From the NCBI GenBank assembly GCA_941918925.1, contig OW799233.1:40028473-40092472 (forward strand): a DNA stretch of 64,000 nt. The letters run 5' to 3'. The notes beneath the pieces are model-generated. The model saw only the letters and a program-made list of their open reading frames with translations. It ran no database searches and had not been told where the DNA came from. Below are positions 45,549-56,877 of the stretch, piece by piece (the first letter of the stretch is position 1; each line of letters begins with the position of its first letter). This DNA comes from Phyto melanocephala. Taxonomy: Eukaryota > Arthropoda > Insecta > Diptera > Rhinophoridae. The translations under genes were made by a program, and so were the position numbers.

Positions 45549-46507
45549 ATTATATATATAAAAGATCAGTTTGAAACCAACTGAGCTATAAGCATCAGAG
45601 TACAACTGGTTCGGTGTTTTTTCTAAAATTAACAAACGAAAATCAATATTTTTCTGTTTCTATGCTACCTAGAGAACCAAAATGGGAAAAAAGCTAGGAA
45701 AAAAAAAAACAAGATGGTGTCCTATATTAAATGGCGAATATATGAGTCAAATATATTAGTTAAGTCTTTGTCTCCTTTAACCACCTCAATATTGGTATCA
45801 AGTAAAATGGCTTGGCCAATACAATGTGGTAAACTATTTAAAAGGTGTAAAATCCAAGATGGCGTATGAAACAAAATGGCGGAACAAATTTTTTTAGCCC
45901 CAACAATATGGGTATCAAATGAAAGGGCTTGACTAGTAGAATACAGTTAATCTTGTAAAAATTCATAATCAAAGATGGTGTCAGAAATAATAAAGAAACT
46001 GGCGTACTACATGAAATATTAAATCTAGGCCTAGCTACAATTTGGTATTTAGGCGTATGTACATGACGGTGCAGTTTTTTTTTGTACTTTTTATCAATTA
46101 TATTGTTTTAAAAGTAGAAAGTGGCATGCGCACACAAAGTTAATAATACTATAACTACCTCTAGCTATTGTGGTAATAAACTGATTAGAATTACTTAAGG
46201 TTCCATTGTAGGAAAAGTAAATTCTCAGGACTTTCGCATAAACTCTATGGGATTAGTTTTGAAAATTTACCTAAAACTCTCATATTGATATTTTCCAATG
46301 GGATAATATATACCCGTCGAACTATTTACCTATATGAGCGCCAACTTTTTGGCAGATCAAACAGGGGTAAAAGATTATTATTATTATTATTTAAACATTG
46401 TAGAAGTTATACTAAATAGCTATTTTATATACTTATATGCAATACCTCTCTGAATTCAATTACCCACAGTTTACTAACCATATGTAACGCTACGATATTA
46501 AAAAAAA

Positions 46508-47423
46508 ACAAGTTAGAGCACTATATTCGGCTGTGCCAAATTTTTGATAACCACCACCAATTTTGTGTACTTTTATAGCACAAAATATATTATTTTGTTA
46601 CTAACTGTAATCGTTATGGAATAATCTCTTTATTCTAAAATATGTATCACTTTCTTTGTATAACTTCGATATGCTAATAAAATGTTTTCGTAAATTTAGT
46701 CTTTCAATGATAGTGGACGTTAAAGTAGGCGTGTCAATAAAGTTTCTGCTAATAAATTGAACTCAAATATTTCAATATAGTCCTTTATTCTTCCACAACT
46801 TTGTTCATAGAAAATTTATATGAATTTGTGATAAGGCGTTATATGGAAGGTGGGCATGGCACATTAATTTTGCGTTCGTACAAAGGCTTTGACCAAAAGG
46901 CAATAATAATTTTGTCAGTTTTATTAGATTTTAAAATTTGAACATACCGATAAATTCACTGTGCGGTATACATTTTCGTACATTTTGATCTATAACTTCT
47001 TTCCTAATGCATAGCTTTAAGCAATTTTCGGGAAAAAAGTATATATTCAGGAAATATATATTCGAAGTTTCATGACTGTACGTTAATGCGTTTGGACGCA
47101 ATTCTATTTTATTTGATGTTGGAAGCACACAGTTTTTTTACTCTTGTATTACGAGCTATAACTCTCTTTCTTATATTCCGATTAAGGCCATTTTCAATAC
47201 CAAACCATCCTTGTGTATAAGAAGTATTCTAGCTTTTTTGGTGCGCCCTCTATCGTGTTTTCAACAGACGGGCGGACATAGCTAGATCGTCATCAAATCA
47301 AACCCCGATTTAGAATATACTTATATACTTTATGGGGTCTAAAATAGATATTTCGATGTGCTACAAACGGAATGACAAAATGAATATACTCCCACCATTT
47401 TTTTGGTGGCGGGTATAAAAACA
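46508..47423 (+). mobile_element. 'GGTGGCGGGTATAAAAA' TIR element, copy 2
   Basis: It starts ACAAGTTAGAGCACTATATT with TTCGGCTGTGCCAAA and ACCACCACC (~46550), and ends GGTGGCGGGTATAAAAAC (~47423). Its interior follows the copy at 7459-9587 but with only one internal module, and it has no mariner, so it shows the empty site of that mariner. Confidence 0.65.
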
Positions 47424-48482
47424 TACATTTTGTTTGTAAATGATATATGTATGAAATCTACCTTTAAATTTTATGTAAGTAATTTTCAATGCTTTTATTT
47501 ATGTAATTTTTTCTTTTTATAAAGAATTGTATTTATTTTGTATGATTTTTGTTTCCTTTAACTGATCAAAAGTTTCTATAAATATTAATAAAGCAATGTA
47601 AATTTTTTAACGTTTAATCAGTTCTGTACTGTAATGAAAGACCTCTTAGTCCTTTGTACGGAACAACAAAAAAAATAAATAAATTTTTAGCTTATTTAAC
47701 TTACAAAAATAAGACAACAAACAATGAAGTATTAGGATTTTGTGCCACAGTATTAATGGTTAATTACAAAATATGTAAAAAATTTCGTAGTATTGAAGAA
47801 CTACATATAATTGGTGATGGGTAACAAAAATTCGACACTGCCGAATAAAGTGCTTTTGATTGTTTTTATTAAATACATTTCACTTACATTCTTTTGAGGT
47901 ACAAGTTCACTTATTTAAAAATCAATAAAAAAGTTAAAGCGCAGTGGGCAGATGTGCGACTTTTCTCGCTTTAAAGGTAGTTTTTGTATATATTTGTATA
48001 TGTGAGATATGGGGGTTTTTTATAGGGTTGCGTGAAAAAATAAACTATTAATTAAAAAGTAACATTTCAGATTTTATCTAAAATTTTTTATAGCAATTTA
48101 ATTTTGATCTCTTTCTCTCATTATTACAGATTAGTCACTTGTGCTCTAAGCACCTTAGTTTGATTTACTTATGTAGTTTGACTATAGCCATTTATTTTGT
48201 TTGGACTTAATTCAATGTACAATCGAATCCTGATCTAAAAGATATGGAGGAAATATATAAATGACTATATCCTTTGTAACATTAAATACTCATTATAACT
48301 GAAACCTGCTTATAAAATTAGAATACTTATGTATATGAACTTTCTGATCTATTAAGTAAATAAAGCTGACAGTTGCCTGACGAGAAAAAAGCATATTAGA
48401 ATATGTCGGTAACTGCTTTAATATCATATGGCTTGTGAGGAGTTATACTTTCAAAATCATATGCCTTTTACTTTTCTAAGCA
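47424..48482. other. Unassigned AT-rich DNA
   Basis: No supported gene. A small scrap at ~47820-47850 (ATTCGACACTGCCGAATAAA) resembles the end palindrome of the ATACCC family. Confidence 0.45.
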
Positions 48483-49048
48483 ATAATTACCAGGGACCGT
48501 AACGGTTATGTTTTTTTATTAAAAAAATTACTTTTTAATTATAAATTTTCAAGTTTTACTTTTTTTTTATGATAATAATAGTTATTTTAAAATATTTTAC
48601 TTTTTGCAGAAAAACAATTTGATTATTTATTAAGTTTTATTTTTTTGTTTCGAAAATAAAAATTAATTCTATTTTACAAAAAGGAGTTTATGCAGGGAGT
48701 CTGGAGATAAATTTGACCTTGAATCAGTCAGTATTATTTTTAGGGCGGAAAATGATTTTTCTACAGTAAGTTGCGTTGCTGGCACGCTATGAAAAACTTG
48801 CGCCAATCTATATAAATACGGATACATATATTTTGTTTCCTCCCCATATTTTCATGAATCTGTATTTACGTCATTGGGCTTACTCACTCACTCTTTGCCT
48901 TCTTCATATCATAAATTTTATCCAGCCAGATCTTAAAACATCAGTAAAAACTTTACAAACTAAACAAAAAAACAAGTAAAAGTGCTATATTCGGCCGTGC
49001 CGAATCTTATATACCCTTCACAACGTGAAGTCATGCAATAAGAATTTA

Positions 49049-50011
49049 TTGTATCACCATATCTTTACACAGACGGTTCAAAGATTGGTGACCAAACTGG
49101 AATGGGCTTATACGACATAAGCCGAAATAGAAGCAAATACTTCCGTCTACCAGATCACAACACTATTTTTCAGACTGAGATCATGGCGATTACTAAAGGA
49201 ATTAAATGGATAAAGGAAACGAATAGCGAAACCCCGATTCGTATCTTTACGGATAGCCAATCAGTGATTAAGACATTGAGAAAGGAGAAAGTTGAATCCC
49301 GGAACGTTTTGCAATGCAAGAGTGAGATAAACTCATATGCAAATTGTGAACATCTGGAGATAATATGGATACCAAGCCATCACAGGCTGATCGGAAACGA
49401 GAAAGCCGACAAATTATCCAAAATTGGAGCTCTTCTGAGTACTATAACTGTGGAGAATGCAAAACCCTTTAAACGATTTAAGGATGAACTTAAACGTTGG
49501 GCAATGGAGGAACATGTCAGAAAATGGCAAAGCACTGATGTCGGTAAGGTGACAAGAACACTCTGGGGTGACCCAAAAGTAGACCTACACTTAGGAAACT
49601 AACCGGTGTAATTACAGGTCATACGGAGTTGAGAACTCATCTAGCTCGCATGAGACTATCTGAGGAGACAACATGTAGAGCATGCGAGGAAGAGGATGAG
49701 ACTCTGGTACACTACCTCTGTCATTGTCCTGCGTTTGGGCATATTAGGCGCGAAAATTTTACAGTGGATACTATGCCGAACTTGGAATACCTGAGGAACT
49801 CGAACTGGAGATCCATAAGGCGTTACATTGAGGGGACTGTGTTCTTGGACTAGTCCGTTATTTATGGGAAATTATGTTTATGGTTTTTGTTTGGGAATTC
49901 CGTTTTCCATATGGAGCGCACAACATGCCAACTGAGCATAAGTGCATACCTGTCATGGGTTTGAGCTTTTATACCCCTCCTTTTCAACCTAACCTAACCT
50001 TGTATCACCAT
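49049..50011 (+). mobile_element. RNase H-bearing LINE, 3' part, copy 2, with 12 bp TSD
   Basis: The insert 49061-49999 is flanked by exact TTGTATCACCAT copies (49049-49060, 50000-50011), so it is a young 5'-truncated insertion. It ends with an (AACCT)n tail. It encodes the end of ORF2: an RNase H domain and a Cys/His cluster. Confidence 0.93.
49061..49853 (+). pseudogene. LINE ORF2 C-terminus: RNase H domain plus Cys/His cluster
   Basis: The frame to 49602 carries an apparently complete RNase H domain: LYTDGSK (Asp) at the very start, FQTEIMAI (Glu), IFTDSQSVIKTL (Asp), WIPSHHRLIGNEKADKLSK (His and Asp). A stop at ~49600 and a frame change separate it from 49629-49853, which reads HLARMRLSEETTCRACEEED, ETLVHYLCHCPAFGHIRREN and a FTVDTMPNL block. 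This CCHC-like cluster is common at the end of insect LINE ORF2. The full reverse transcriptase and endonuclease are missing, so the fragment cannot move itself. Confidence 0.85.
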
Positions 50012-50647
50012 TCATCTCATATTAAATATGTGCACATGTACATATACAAAACATCCCATTGCAGAATTATAAATTGAGTTTACGTATGTACATGTTTCCA
50101 AAAAAAAAATATGTATTTAAAACAAAAAAAAAAATTTTTTTTTTAAATATTTTTTTTAAAAAATTTTAAAAAATTAAAAAAAAAATTTATAAAAAAAATA
50201 ATAAAAATATAAATACTATATATAAAAAAAAAAATTTTTTTTGGCTCAGCTGGGATTACATGCCACGTTTACTTTATGTATGTATGTTGTTGTTGTAATT
50301 GTGAAAAAAAAGAGGTGGTCGTGGTTTTTTGCTCATATCTCAAAAAGTTATGGGGCGATTGTGCTGAATTTCAATAGCGATTCATTCCTGGATATTTCCA
50401 AGAGATTGATACCATATACAGATCTGAGGAACATATAGTTGCTTCTAAAAGTTGATTTCAACCAACACACGGACAGACGGGCAGACGGACAGACGGTCAG
50501 ACGGACAGACGGTCAGGGCTTAATCGACTCCTCTATTCATAAGCTTTCAGAAAATATATACTTTATGGGGTCGGAAATGAAAATTGTAGAAATTACAAAC
50601 GGAATGACAAAGCTATATATACCCTTGTGCACCACAGGTGAAGGGTA

Positions 50648-51507
50648 TAACAAGTAAGAGCGCTATATTCGGCCGTGCCGAATCTTATATACCCTTCACA
50701 CCGTGTAGTCATGCAATAACAGTAGTTTGTATCACCATTCCATATGATATACGTACAAACATATAAAAACCATACATATATAAAAACATCCACATTGTAA
50801 AATTATAAATTTACGCATGTATGTTAAAAAAAAATAAAAAAAAATTAAAAAAAAAATTTAAAAAAAAAAAATTTAAAAAAAAAATTCAAAAAAAAAAATT
50901 TTTAAAAAAAAAATTAAAAAAAAAAAATTTTAAAAAATAATCAAAATATATATAATAAATATGAAAAAAAAAAAAAATATTTAAACAAAAAATTAAAAAA
51001 AAAAATAATAAAAATATAAATAATATATTAATAAAAAAAAAAAAAAAAATATAAAAAAAAATTTTTTTTGGCTCAGCTGGGATTCAATGCCACGTTTTCT
51101 CTAACCAGTATACACGTTTGTATGTATGTATGTTGTTGTTGTAATGTTGTTTTTGTGAAAAAAAAATCGAGGTGGTCGTGGGTTTTTGATCATATCTCAG
51201 TTGTTTATGTACCGATGTTTCTGATTTTCAATACCGATCTACTCCCGAATATTTCTGATATTTTAATACCTCACCCGAGTCCAAGCAATGTCGGGGGACT
51301 TCAAAAAGTTGATTTCAACATGCACTCGGACAGACGGTCAGACGGACAGACGGACAGACGGACAGACTGACAGGGCTTAATCGACTCCCCTATTCATAAG
51401 CTTTCAGAAAATATATACTTTATGGGGTCGGAAATCAAAATTGTAGAAATTTCACACGGAATGACATACCTATATATACCCTTTTTCACTGTGTGAAGGG
51501 TATAAAA
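50648..51507 (+). repeat. ATACCC repeat, tandem to the previous copy
   Basis: It begins AACAAGTAAGAGCGCTATAT directly after the preceding copy's right end. It shows the palindrome TTCGGCCGTGCCGAA, an A-rich tract (50825-51065), GGCTCAGCTGGGATTCAATG, GAGGTGGTCGTGGGTTTTTG and the GACAGACGG minisatellite (~51335-51370). It ends CACTGTGTGAAGGGTATAAA. Confidence 0.78.
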
Positions 51508-51670
51508 ACGGTTCATCTTTTTATACTTCGGTGTTTGGTTAAAAGTTTAAATGCAATTATTAAGGCATTGATTGTATATACATACATAAGTATATTAGTA
51601 GTAATTATATACTAATCTTTTTTAGTTAAAGCATAAAACAATCGTTTGATATGAAAAAGTCAAAACCGTA

Positions 51671-52447
51671 TTTTTATACCCTTCACACAGTGAACAAGTA
51701 ACAGTGCTGTATTCGGCCGTGCCGAATCTTATATACCCTTCACAACGTGTAGTCATGCAATAACAATTGTTTGTATCACCATTCATCCCATATAAAATAC
51801 GTGCATACGTACACGTTAGAATAAATGTGGCATCGAATACCAGCTGAGCCAAAAAAATTTTATTTTATTTTATTTAATATATTATTTATATTTTATTATT
51901 TTTTTTTATATTTTTTTTAAATTTTTTTAAAAAAATTTTTTAGAAAAATTTTTAAAAAATTTTTTTAAAATTTTATTTGTAGTTTTTTTATTATTTTTTT
52001 CTTATTTTTAATATTTTTTTTTTTGTAATTTTTTTTGTTTGGTATGTTTTTTACATGTATGTATGTATGTATGTTGTTGTTGTAATTGTGAAAAAAAACG
52101 AGGTGGTCGTGGTTTTTTGCTCATATCTCAGAAAGTTATGGGGCGATTGTGCTGAATTTCAATAGCGATTCATTCCTGGATATTTCCAAGAGATTGATAC
52201 CATATACAGATCTGAGGAACATATAGTTGCTTCTAAAAGTTGATTTCAACCAACACACGGACAGACGGGCAGACGGACAGACGGATAGACGGACAGACGG
52301 ACAGACGGTCAGGACTTAATCGACTCCTCTATTCATAAGCTTTCAGAAAATATATACTTTATGGGGTCGGAAATGAAAATTGTAGAAATTACAAACGGAA
52401 TGACAAAGTTATATATACCCTTGTGCACCACAGGTGAAGGGTATAAT
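51671..52447 (+). repeat. ATACCC repeat, further copy
   Basis: It starts with TTTATACCCTTCACACAGTG, joined to AACAAGTAACAGTGCTGTAT and the palindrome TTCGGCCGTGCCGAA. The shared interior has a T/A-rich tract (51855-52040) and a minisatellite (~52258-52312). It ends CACAGGTGAAGGGTATAA. Confidence 0.75.
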
Positions 52448-52791
52448 AAACTTTATTTTTTAAGCACAAAATAAAACTTGAAAAGTTACTGGTCTTTTCC
52501 AAGCAAAAAATAAAGCTCGGAAAATAATTTTTAATATTAAGTTTTAAAATAAAACTTAAAAAAAAATAAAAATTTGTGCTGGCAGAGTTAGTGCGTGTAA
52601 CAACGATTTTGTTGTTGGTGCACTTCTTTTTCTTGTTGCTTTTTTTTTTCATTTTAATTTTTTTTTAATTTAAAATTTGCAAATTAACCATTATTTGCGG
52701 TCCCTGATAATTACTGTTTTAAACTGCAATGTAATATCTATGTAATAAATACAAAAGCCTATTAACACTAAGTGCCATAAATAATATTAAA

Positions 52792-54948
52792 TTAACCCAT
52801 TAGCGCCGGAATAATTTAAGCAACTTAGGTATATTTATTATGGTCTAGTTATATATAATATCAATAAAAAAATAACAATTTTTTTCAGTATTCAGGATAC
52901 TGATTGTGATCATATGATCACGCTAAGCGTTAATGGAAAAAAATGAAAAGGATGAAATGTTTTTGTATAACATTGTTATATTTATTTAAAATTAAAGTTA
53001 TTTTACATCAAACACTAAATTTAATTAAAATAGATATTATTTCCTACGGAAATTTATAAAGCACTCAATACATGACCCAACATCACATTTACAGCATTTC
53101 GTTCTCACTGTTTTCGAACATCCTTCCCCAACACATCTTCGTGTATTGCCTGATGGAACTAAGTGATCTCTTCCATCTAAACGTAAATCATTTGAAGATT
53201 GAAGATGTACTGGAAACTTTTAAAATTTTAAGGTGATCTGGATCAACGGGTGTGTTTTTGTATGATACTAAGAGGTGATCTACTAAACAACGTCTAAATT
53301 ATAATTGTTAAATATTTGGTCCATTTTTTTTTCATTAGAACATTTTTTACCTCCAAACCCAATGCGATAAGATGACATATTTTCATCCATTCTATCAGTT
53401 CCTCCCATATACTTGTTATATTTCTCTAGCAGTGATGGCTGTGGTATATTTTACTATACTAGTAGAGTGCAGGTAGAAGCAATTTTCACCACATTTTCAT
53501 CCTAACATAGTTGATTTTCATATGTATGTACCTCTAGATTTTTTTTCAACTCTTTGATTTAGTAACTGGACAATCTTTTATAATTCTGTTTTCGCGAAAC
53601 GTTCCGGTAGCACCATATCCCTTATTTTTGAGATGAGAAAGTAAACTCATTGGTGTAAATAAATTATCGAAAGATAATTTCTATGATAAATTAGATATTT
53701 TTCTGGAAGCTTGTCTAGCCAGATTTTTTTCTTGTTGTACATAAAAATGTATTAAATATCCACTTGGTATATTCAAAGAAGAAACATTATATCCGAGGCT
53801 TGCAAATGTGCCATCTAAAATATGCGACTACGATTTCATCAAAATCTAAGTGTTGTTCTGGAACAAATAATTCTAACAAGCGTCTCTGGACCAAATTCAT
53901 AAGTGGACGTTATTTCCACATTTTGTCTTCAGAATTAATTTGTGTGTTGTCAGCGAGATGATTATTTTTGGATATTTCCAAAAAACGGTCTCTTCTTATA
54001 GCATTCAAAACTAGATCATTTTGGTGAATTTTCCCAATAGGTAGAAAGATAGAAAATTTCGATAAGTACTTTTAGTTCTTCAGAAGAAAGATTTAGATGT
54101 TTAAAAATTTGATTGAACTGAGTATTTATTTGATTCGTTTATAATCAAATTAATAATTTCTTCATCAAATACTCATTTGTTCACAGATTTTCACAAGTGT
54201 TTGATTTCTGTAATCTGAGTAATTGGGCTCGGGGCAAAATATAACATTTTCAAATAAATCATAATTTTTCCATGAAAATTGCTTGGATTTTTTTGATTTT
54301 TTTAATGAAATTTTTTTTAGTTGGGTGTTGCTCTTCCCATTGGTCATCTTCAACTTCCTCAATATAATAATTAAAACTTCCTATACGCTTTTGATTGGAA
54401 GAAATAACTTTACTTTGACTTAGTAATTGTCGACCATCATTTTCATTTGCAAAATCTTCATCTGAATTTACAGTTACAGCAGGTGGCTCAATTAAAATAT
54501 TTTCCACTGTCAAATCGTCATCAGCTCCGATAATAGCAATCGCTTCTTGAAGCGTTTGATCTCTAAATGCCTAGCGTGATCATATGATCACGTGATATTT
54601 AGCGTGAGATTTTGCTATTGAAATTAATTTTTTTTTTAATTTTAATAACATTATCAATAAATGAGTATATTTTTGATACATAATCTATACGTAAAAAAAT
54701 TAAATTAAAACAAAATATTACTTAAAACGTATACTGCGTCGTTGCAGTATTCACTACTAGTGCTTGCTTCCATGTTTCACAAACAAATGAATCTATTGAA
54801 AAGAAATCCCCCAATGCAGTTAAAAATAAACACTAAGTCTGTCTTCTGTGTGAATCCCCTTTTAAAATAAGAACTTTAAACTTAGGACGGGTACGAAAAC
54901 TTTTTCAAAACTATTTACTTCGTTTCACGGTAGGCGCTAAAGGGTTAA
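52792..54948 (-). mobile_element. piggyBac element, family 2
   Basis: TTAA flanks both ends (52792-52795, 54945-54948). The inner ends are CCCATTAGCGCCG and, inverted, CCCTTTAGCGCCTACCG. Near each end is the palindrome TGATCATATGATCA (~52910, ~54578). A broken transposase runs on the minus strand. The ends differ from the element at 23.1 kb, so this is a second family. Its right end lies only 100 bp upstream of the first receptor gene. Confidence 0.9.
53040..54513 (-). pseudogene. piggyBac transposase pseudogene
   Basis: From right to left: an acidic N-terminal region (EPPAVTVNSDEDFANENDG; YYIEEVEDDQWEEQHP); FDEEIINLIINESNKYSVQ at ~54100-54170, matching the piggyBac FDDE.....NLYA segment; scattered middle fragments; and a C-terminal cysteine finger at ~53060-53150 (RRCVGEGCSKTVRTKCCKC, then DVGSCIECF). 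The catalytic middle is full of stops and shifts. A dead copy. Confidence 0.8.
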
Positions 54949-55047
54949 TACTTTTCTGAATTTAGCGTTTGTATAAAATATGAAGAATGAGTTTAATTCA
55001 ATTTAGTTATAACATCGGCGCTAAGGAAGTGAAATAAATCTATCGAA

Positions 55048-56877
55048 ATGCTGAAAACACTTTTAATTGTATTATTCTTTACTAAAGAACATACTAGGGG
55101 TATGTCTTATAATATAATAAACGACAATGAAATAGAAAATTACGAAATAGAGCAAAAGTTTCACGGAGTCATTCTTAGAAAATTATTGGAGCAAAAGGTG
55201 TATGAGGGCGTTTTAATACTGAACGAAGGCAACAAACATCAGTATTGCCATAATATTTTGGAACATTTTAAACTTCAGGAGATGCCTATAACTGTAATAA
55301 CTGGAAATAAGACAGACTCATATCGCAAATATTTCAACAGTCAAATTATCTCTATAGTATGCACGACATCATACAATTACAATATCTTGGAGCAACTGGC
55401 AAAAATTCTTCATAATATGCGTTACACAAGAATAATCATTTCAGTCGAACTTTTGAGTGAGGCAATGGATTTAAAGCAACTAGATGGTTTCTTCCGCTAT
55501 TGCCATAAATTGAAGATGCTTAATGTGGTGGTCATTTTTAAAGATTTCTATACATCCCGCAAATATGCGCAATATACTATTTTTCCAGTATTTGAAATGG
55601 AGTTGGGAGTATATGATCCAAATAGCAAGGCATTCCCTTTGCTACCGGAACGTTTACGGGACTTAAAAGGCTACAAGTTGCGCACGATAGCAGATCATAC
55701 AAAACCACGAGCCATGGAATATTATAATGAGAAAAACGAAACTGTACTCAGTGGGTATTTATCACGTTTAATACAAGCGATGACTGAAGTTTTAAATGCA
55801 TCTCTTTACTTTCCCGTTAAAATTCCACATAACCGTATAGTAGCACATATTGACACCTGGGCATACATAACAAATTCGTCCCTCGATATACCAATTACTA
55901 CGTTTTATATGTTCGAAACAGAAGACCATAATGATTATTCCTATCCTGTTGATATATATAAGTTTTGCTTCTTATTAAACCCGGCAGAACCCTTCGAATT
56001 TAAGGAGATATTCCTTATAGCTTTACAATCACAGGTATTGTCTATAGCCATGTTATTAATTTTGATATTTACCGTGGTTTTCTTCTTGGAATTTTGTACG
56101 AAAGGCAAGTATCATTGGCCGGAAATCCTAGTTAACGAAGTGGCCATACGTGGCGTTTTGGGACAGACCTTCTTTGTTTTCGTTTACAGAAAACTTTCAC
56201 AAAAACTTATTTATTCATTTTTACTATTGAGTGGTTTAACCATCTCGACGCTTTTTGGTTCATACATGAATTCATATATAACAGAGCCCCCTCTACAACC
56301 CGAAATAAACAGCTATCAAGATTTGGCTAAATCCCATTTAAAAGTGGCTGTAAATTCGTTGCAGTTTCAATATTTCAAAAATATAACAAATGGCTCCTTG
56401 TCGTACTTGTATCCCAAAGTTTATGTAGTCTCAGAATATTCAGAATTAATAAGTTTACTTGAAACGTTTGATCGTAATTATGTTTTTCTCACTGCCACCA
56501 CAATACTGACTTACTACAATGGCATGGAAGTTTATTTTAAAAAGAAAATTTTTCGTGTTTCTTCACAAATGTGCCCGAATGATATGTTGCAGTATACTCT
56601 TCCACTCGGCTCAAATTCATATTTTATACCACGCATTAACGAAATTTTGCTGAATGTAATGCAGTCTGGCCTGTTTGATTATTGGAAGACTAAATCGTAT
56701 TTGGATGCGGTTGCTGCTGGACGGGCCATATCTATCAACATATCAGATCCAGTTAATGACAGACCATTTTATGTTGAAGATCTTTATTGGGTTTGGTTTT
56801 ATTATCTGATATCAATTACGTTTGCGGCAATAGTGTTTATACTGGAACTCCTATTTAATAGAATATTTAATAAGTAA
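55048..56877 (+). CDS. Divergent ionotropic receptor (chemosensory, iGluR-related)
   Basis: A single-exon 609-residue membrane protein. The ATG at 55048 is the first in frame after a TGA at 55030, and it gives a short hydrophobic leader (LLIVLFF, residues 5-11). Layout: extracellular N-terminal region to ~205; ligand-binding half S1 from LKGYKLRT (206-213) to ~325; M1 ~329-351; pore region ~360-386; M2 ~388-411 (LLLSGLTISTLFGSYMNSY); S2 from PPLQPEINSYQDL (414-426) to ~578; M3 ~579-603 with a short tail. This is the IR topology. It lacks the glutamate-binding signature, as divergent IRs do. PPL.PEI.(S/T)Y.DLA and an intronless gene recall the fly IR20a/Ir52-type clade, which is inference. Likely a taste or olfactory channel subunit in sensory dendrites. 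Several N-x-S/T sites are present. AATAAA lies ~95 bp after the stop. Confidence 0.82.
   Translation: MLKTLLIVLFFTKEHTRGMSYNIINDNEIENYEIEQKFHGVILRKLLEQKVYEGVLILNEGNKHQYCHNILEHFKLQEMPITVITGNKTDSYRKYFNSQIISIVCTTSYNYNILEQLAKILHNMRYTRIIISVELLSEAMDLKQLDGFFRYCHKLKMLNVVVIFKDFYTSRKYAQYTIFPVFEMELGVYDPNSKAFPLLPERLRDLKGYKLRTIADHTKPRAMEYYNEKNETVLSGYLSRLIQAMTEVLNASLYFPVKIPHNRIVAHIDTWAYITNSSLDIPITTFYMFETEDHNDYSYPVDIYKFCFLLNPAEPFEFKEIFLIALQSQVLSIAMLLILIFTVVFFLEFCTKGKYHWPEILVNEVAIRGVLGQTFFVFVYRKLSQKLIYSFLLLSGLTISTLFGSYMNSYITEPPLQPEINSYQDLAKSHLKVAVNSLQFQYFKNITNGSLSYLYPKVYVVSEYSELISLLETFDRNYVFLTATTILTYYNGMEVYFKKKIFRVSSQMCPNDMLQYTLPLGSNSYFIPRINEILLNVMQSGLFDYWKTKSYLDAVAAGRAISINISDPVNDRPFYVEDLYWVWFYYLISITFAAIVFILELLFNRIFNK

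Larger units (their letters stand above)
43237..46085 (+). repeat. Long composite dispersed repeat split by two Helitron-like copies
   Basis: The left part (43237-43810) begins TATACCCTTCACACGACAGT and includes CATTCCGTGTGAAATTTCTA, the GTCCGTCTGTC segment and CTAATCGGCAAAGTTATAGC. After the nested repeats, 45549-46085 resumes with AACTGAGCTATAAGCATCAG, AAAATCCAAGATGGCG and GGGTATCAAATGAAAGGGCT. The continuity with 37.2-37.6 kb shows the Helitron-like pair is an insertion. It has no coding content. Confidence 0.6.
48971..50648 (+). repeat. ATACCC repeat, copy split by a LINE
   Basis: The left end AACAAGTAAAAGTGCTATAT with the palindrome TTCGGCCGTGCCGAA and TATATACCCTTCACAACG is at 48971-49060. 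The right part resumes at 50000 and runs through an A-rich tract (50098-50235), GGCTCAGCTGGGATTACATG, a GACAGACGG minisatellite (~50465-50515) and TACTTTATGGGGTCGG, to CACAGGTGAAGGGTATAA at ~50650. Confidence 0.75.
48483..52713. mobile_element. hAT-like element (8 bp TSD) filled with nested repeats
   Basis: CAGGGACCGTAACGG at 48491 is inverted at 52705 (CAGGGACCGCAAATA read inward). Exact 8 bp copies of ATAATTAC flank it (48483-48490 and 52706-52713). An 8 bp duplication with CAGGG-type ends is diagnostic of hAT elements. The 4.2 kb interior has no hAT transposase. It contains three ATACCC repeats and, inside one of them, an RNase H LINE. The original element was probably a short non-autonomous hAT. 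Confidence 0.8.

Noticed and set aside
49981..50000. AACCTAACCT repeats as telomeric sequence.
   Set aside because: It is only two to three units, always at the 3' end of one LINE family, and followed by a TSD. It is a LINE tail.
50465..50515. GACAGACGG tandem units as a CRISPR-like or other array.
   Set aside because: Simple 8-9 bp minisatellite inside a dispersed fly repeat, with no spacers. The same tract recurs in every copy.
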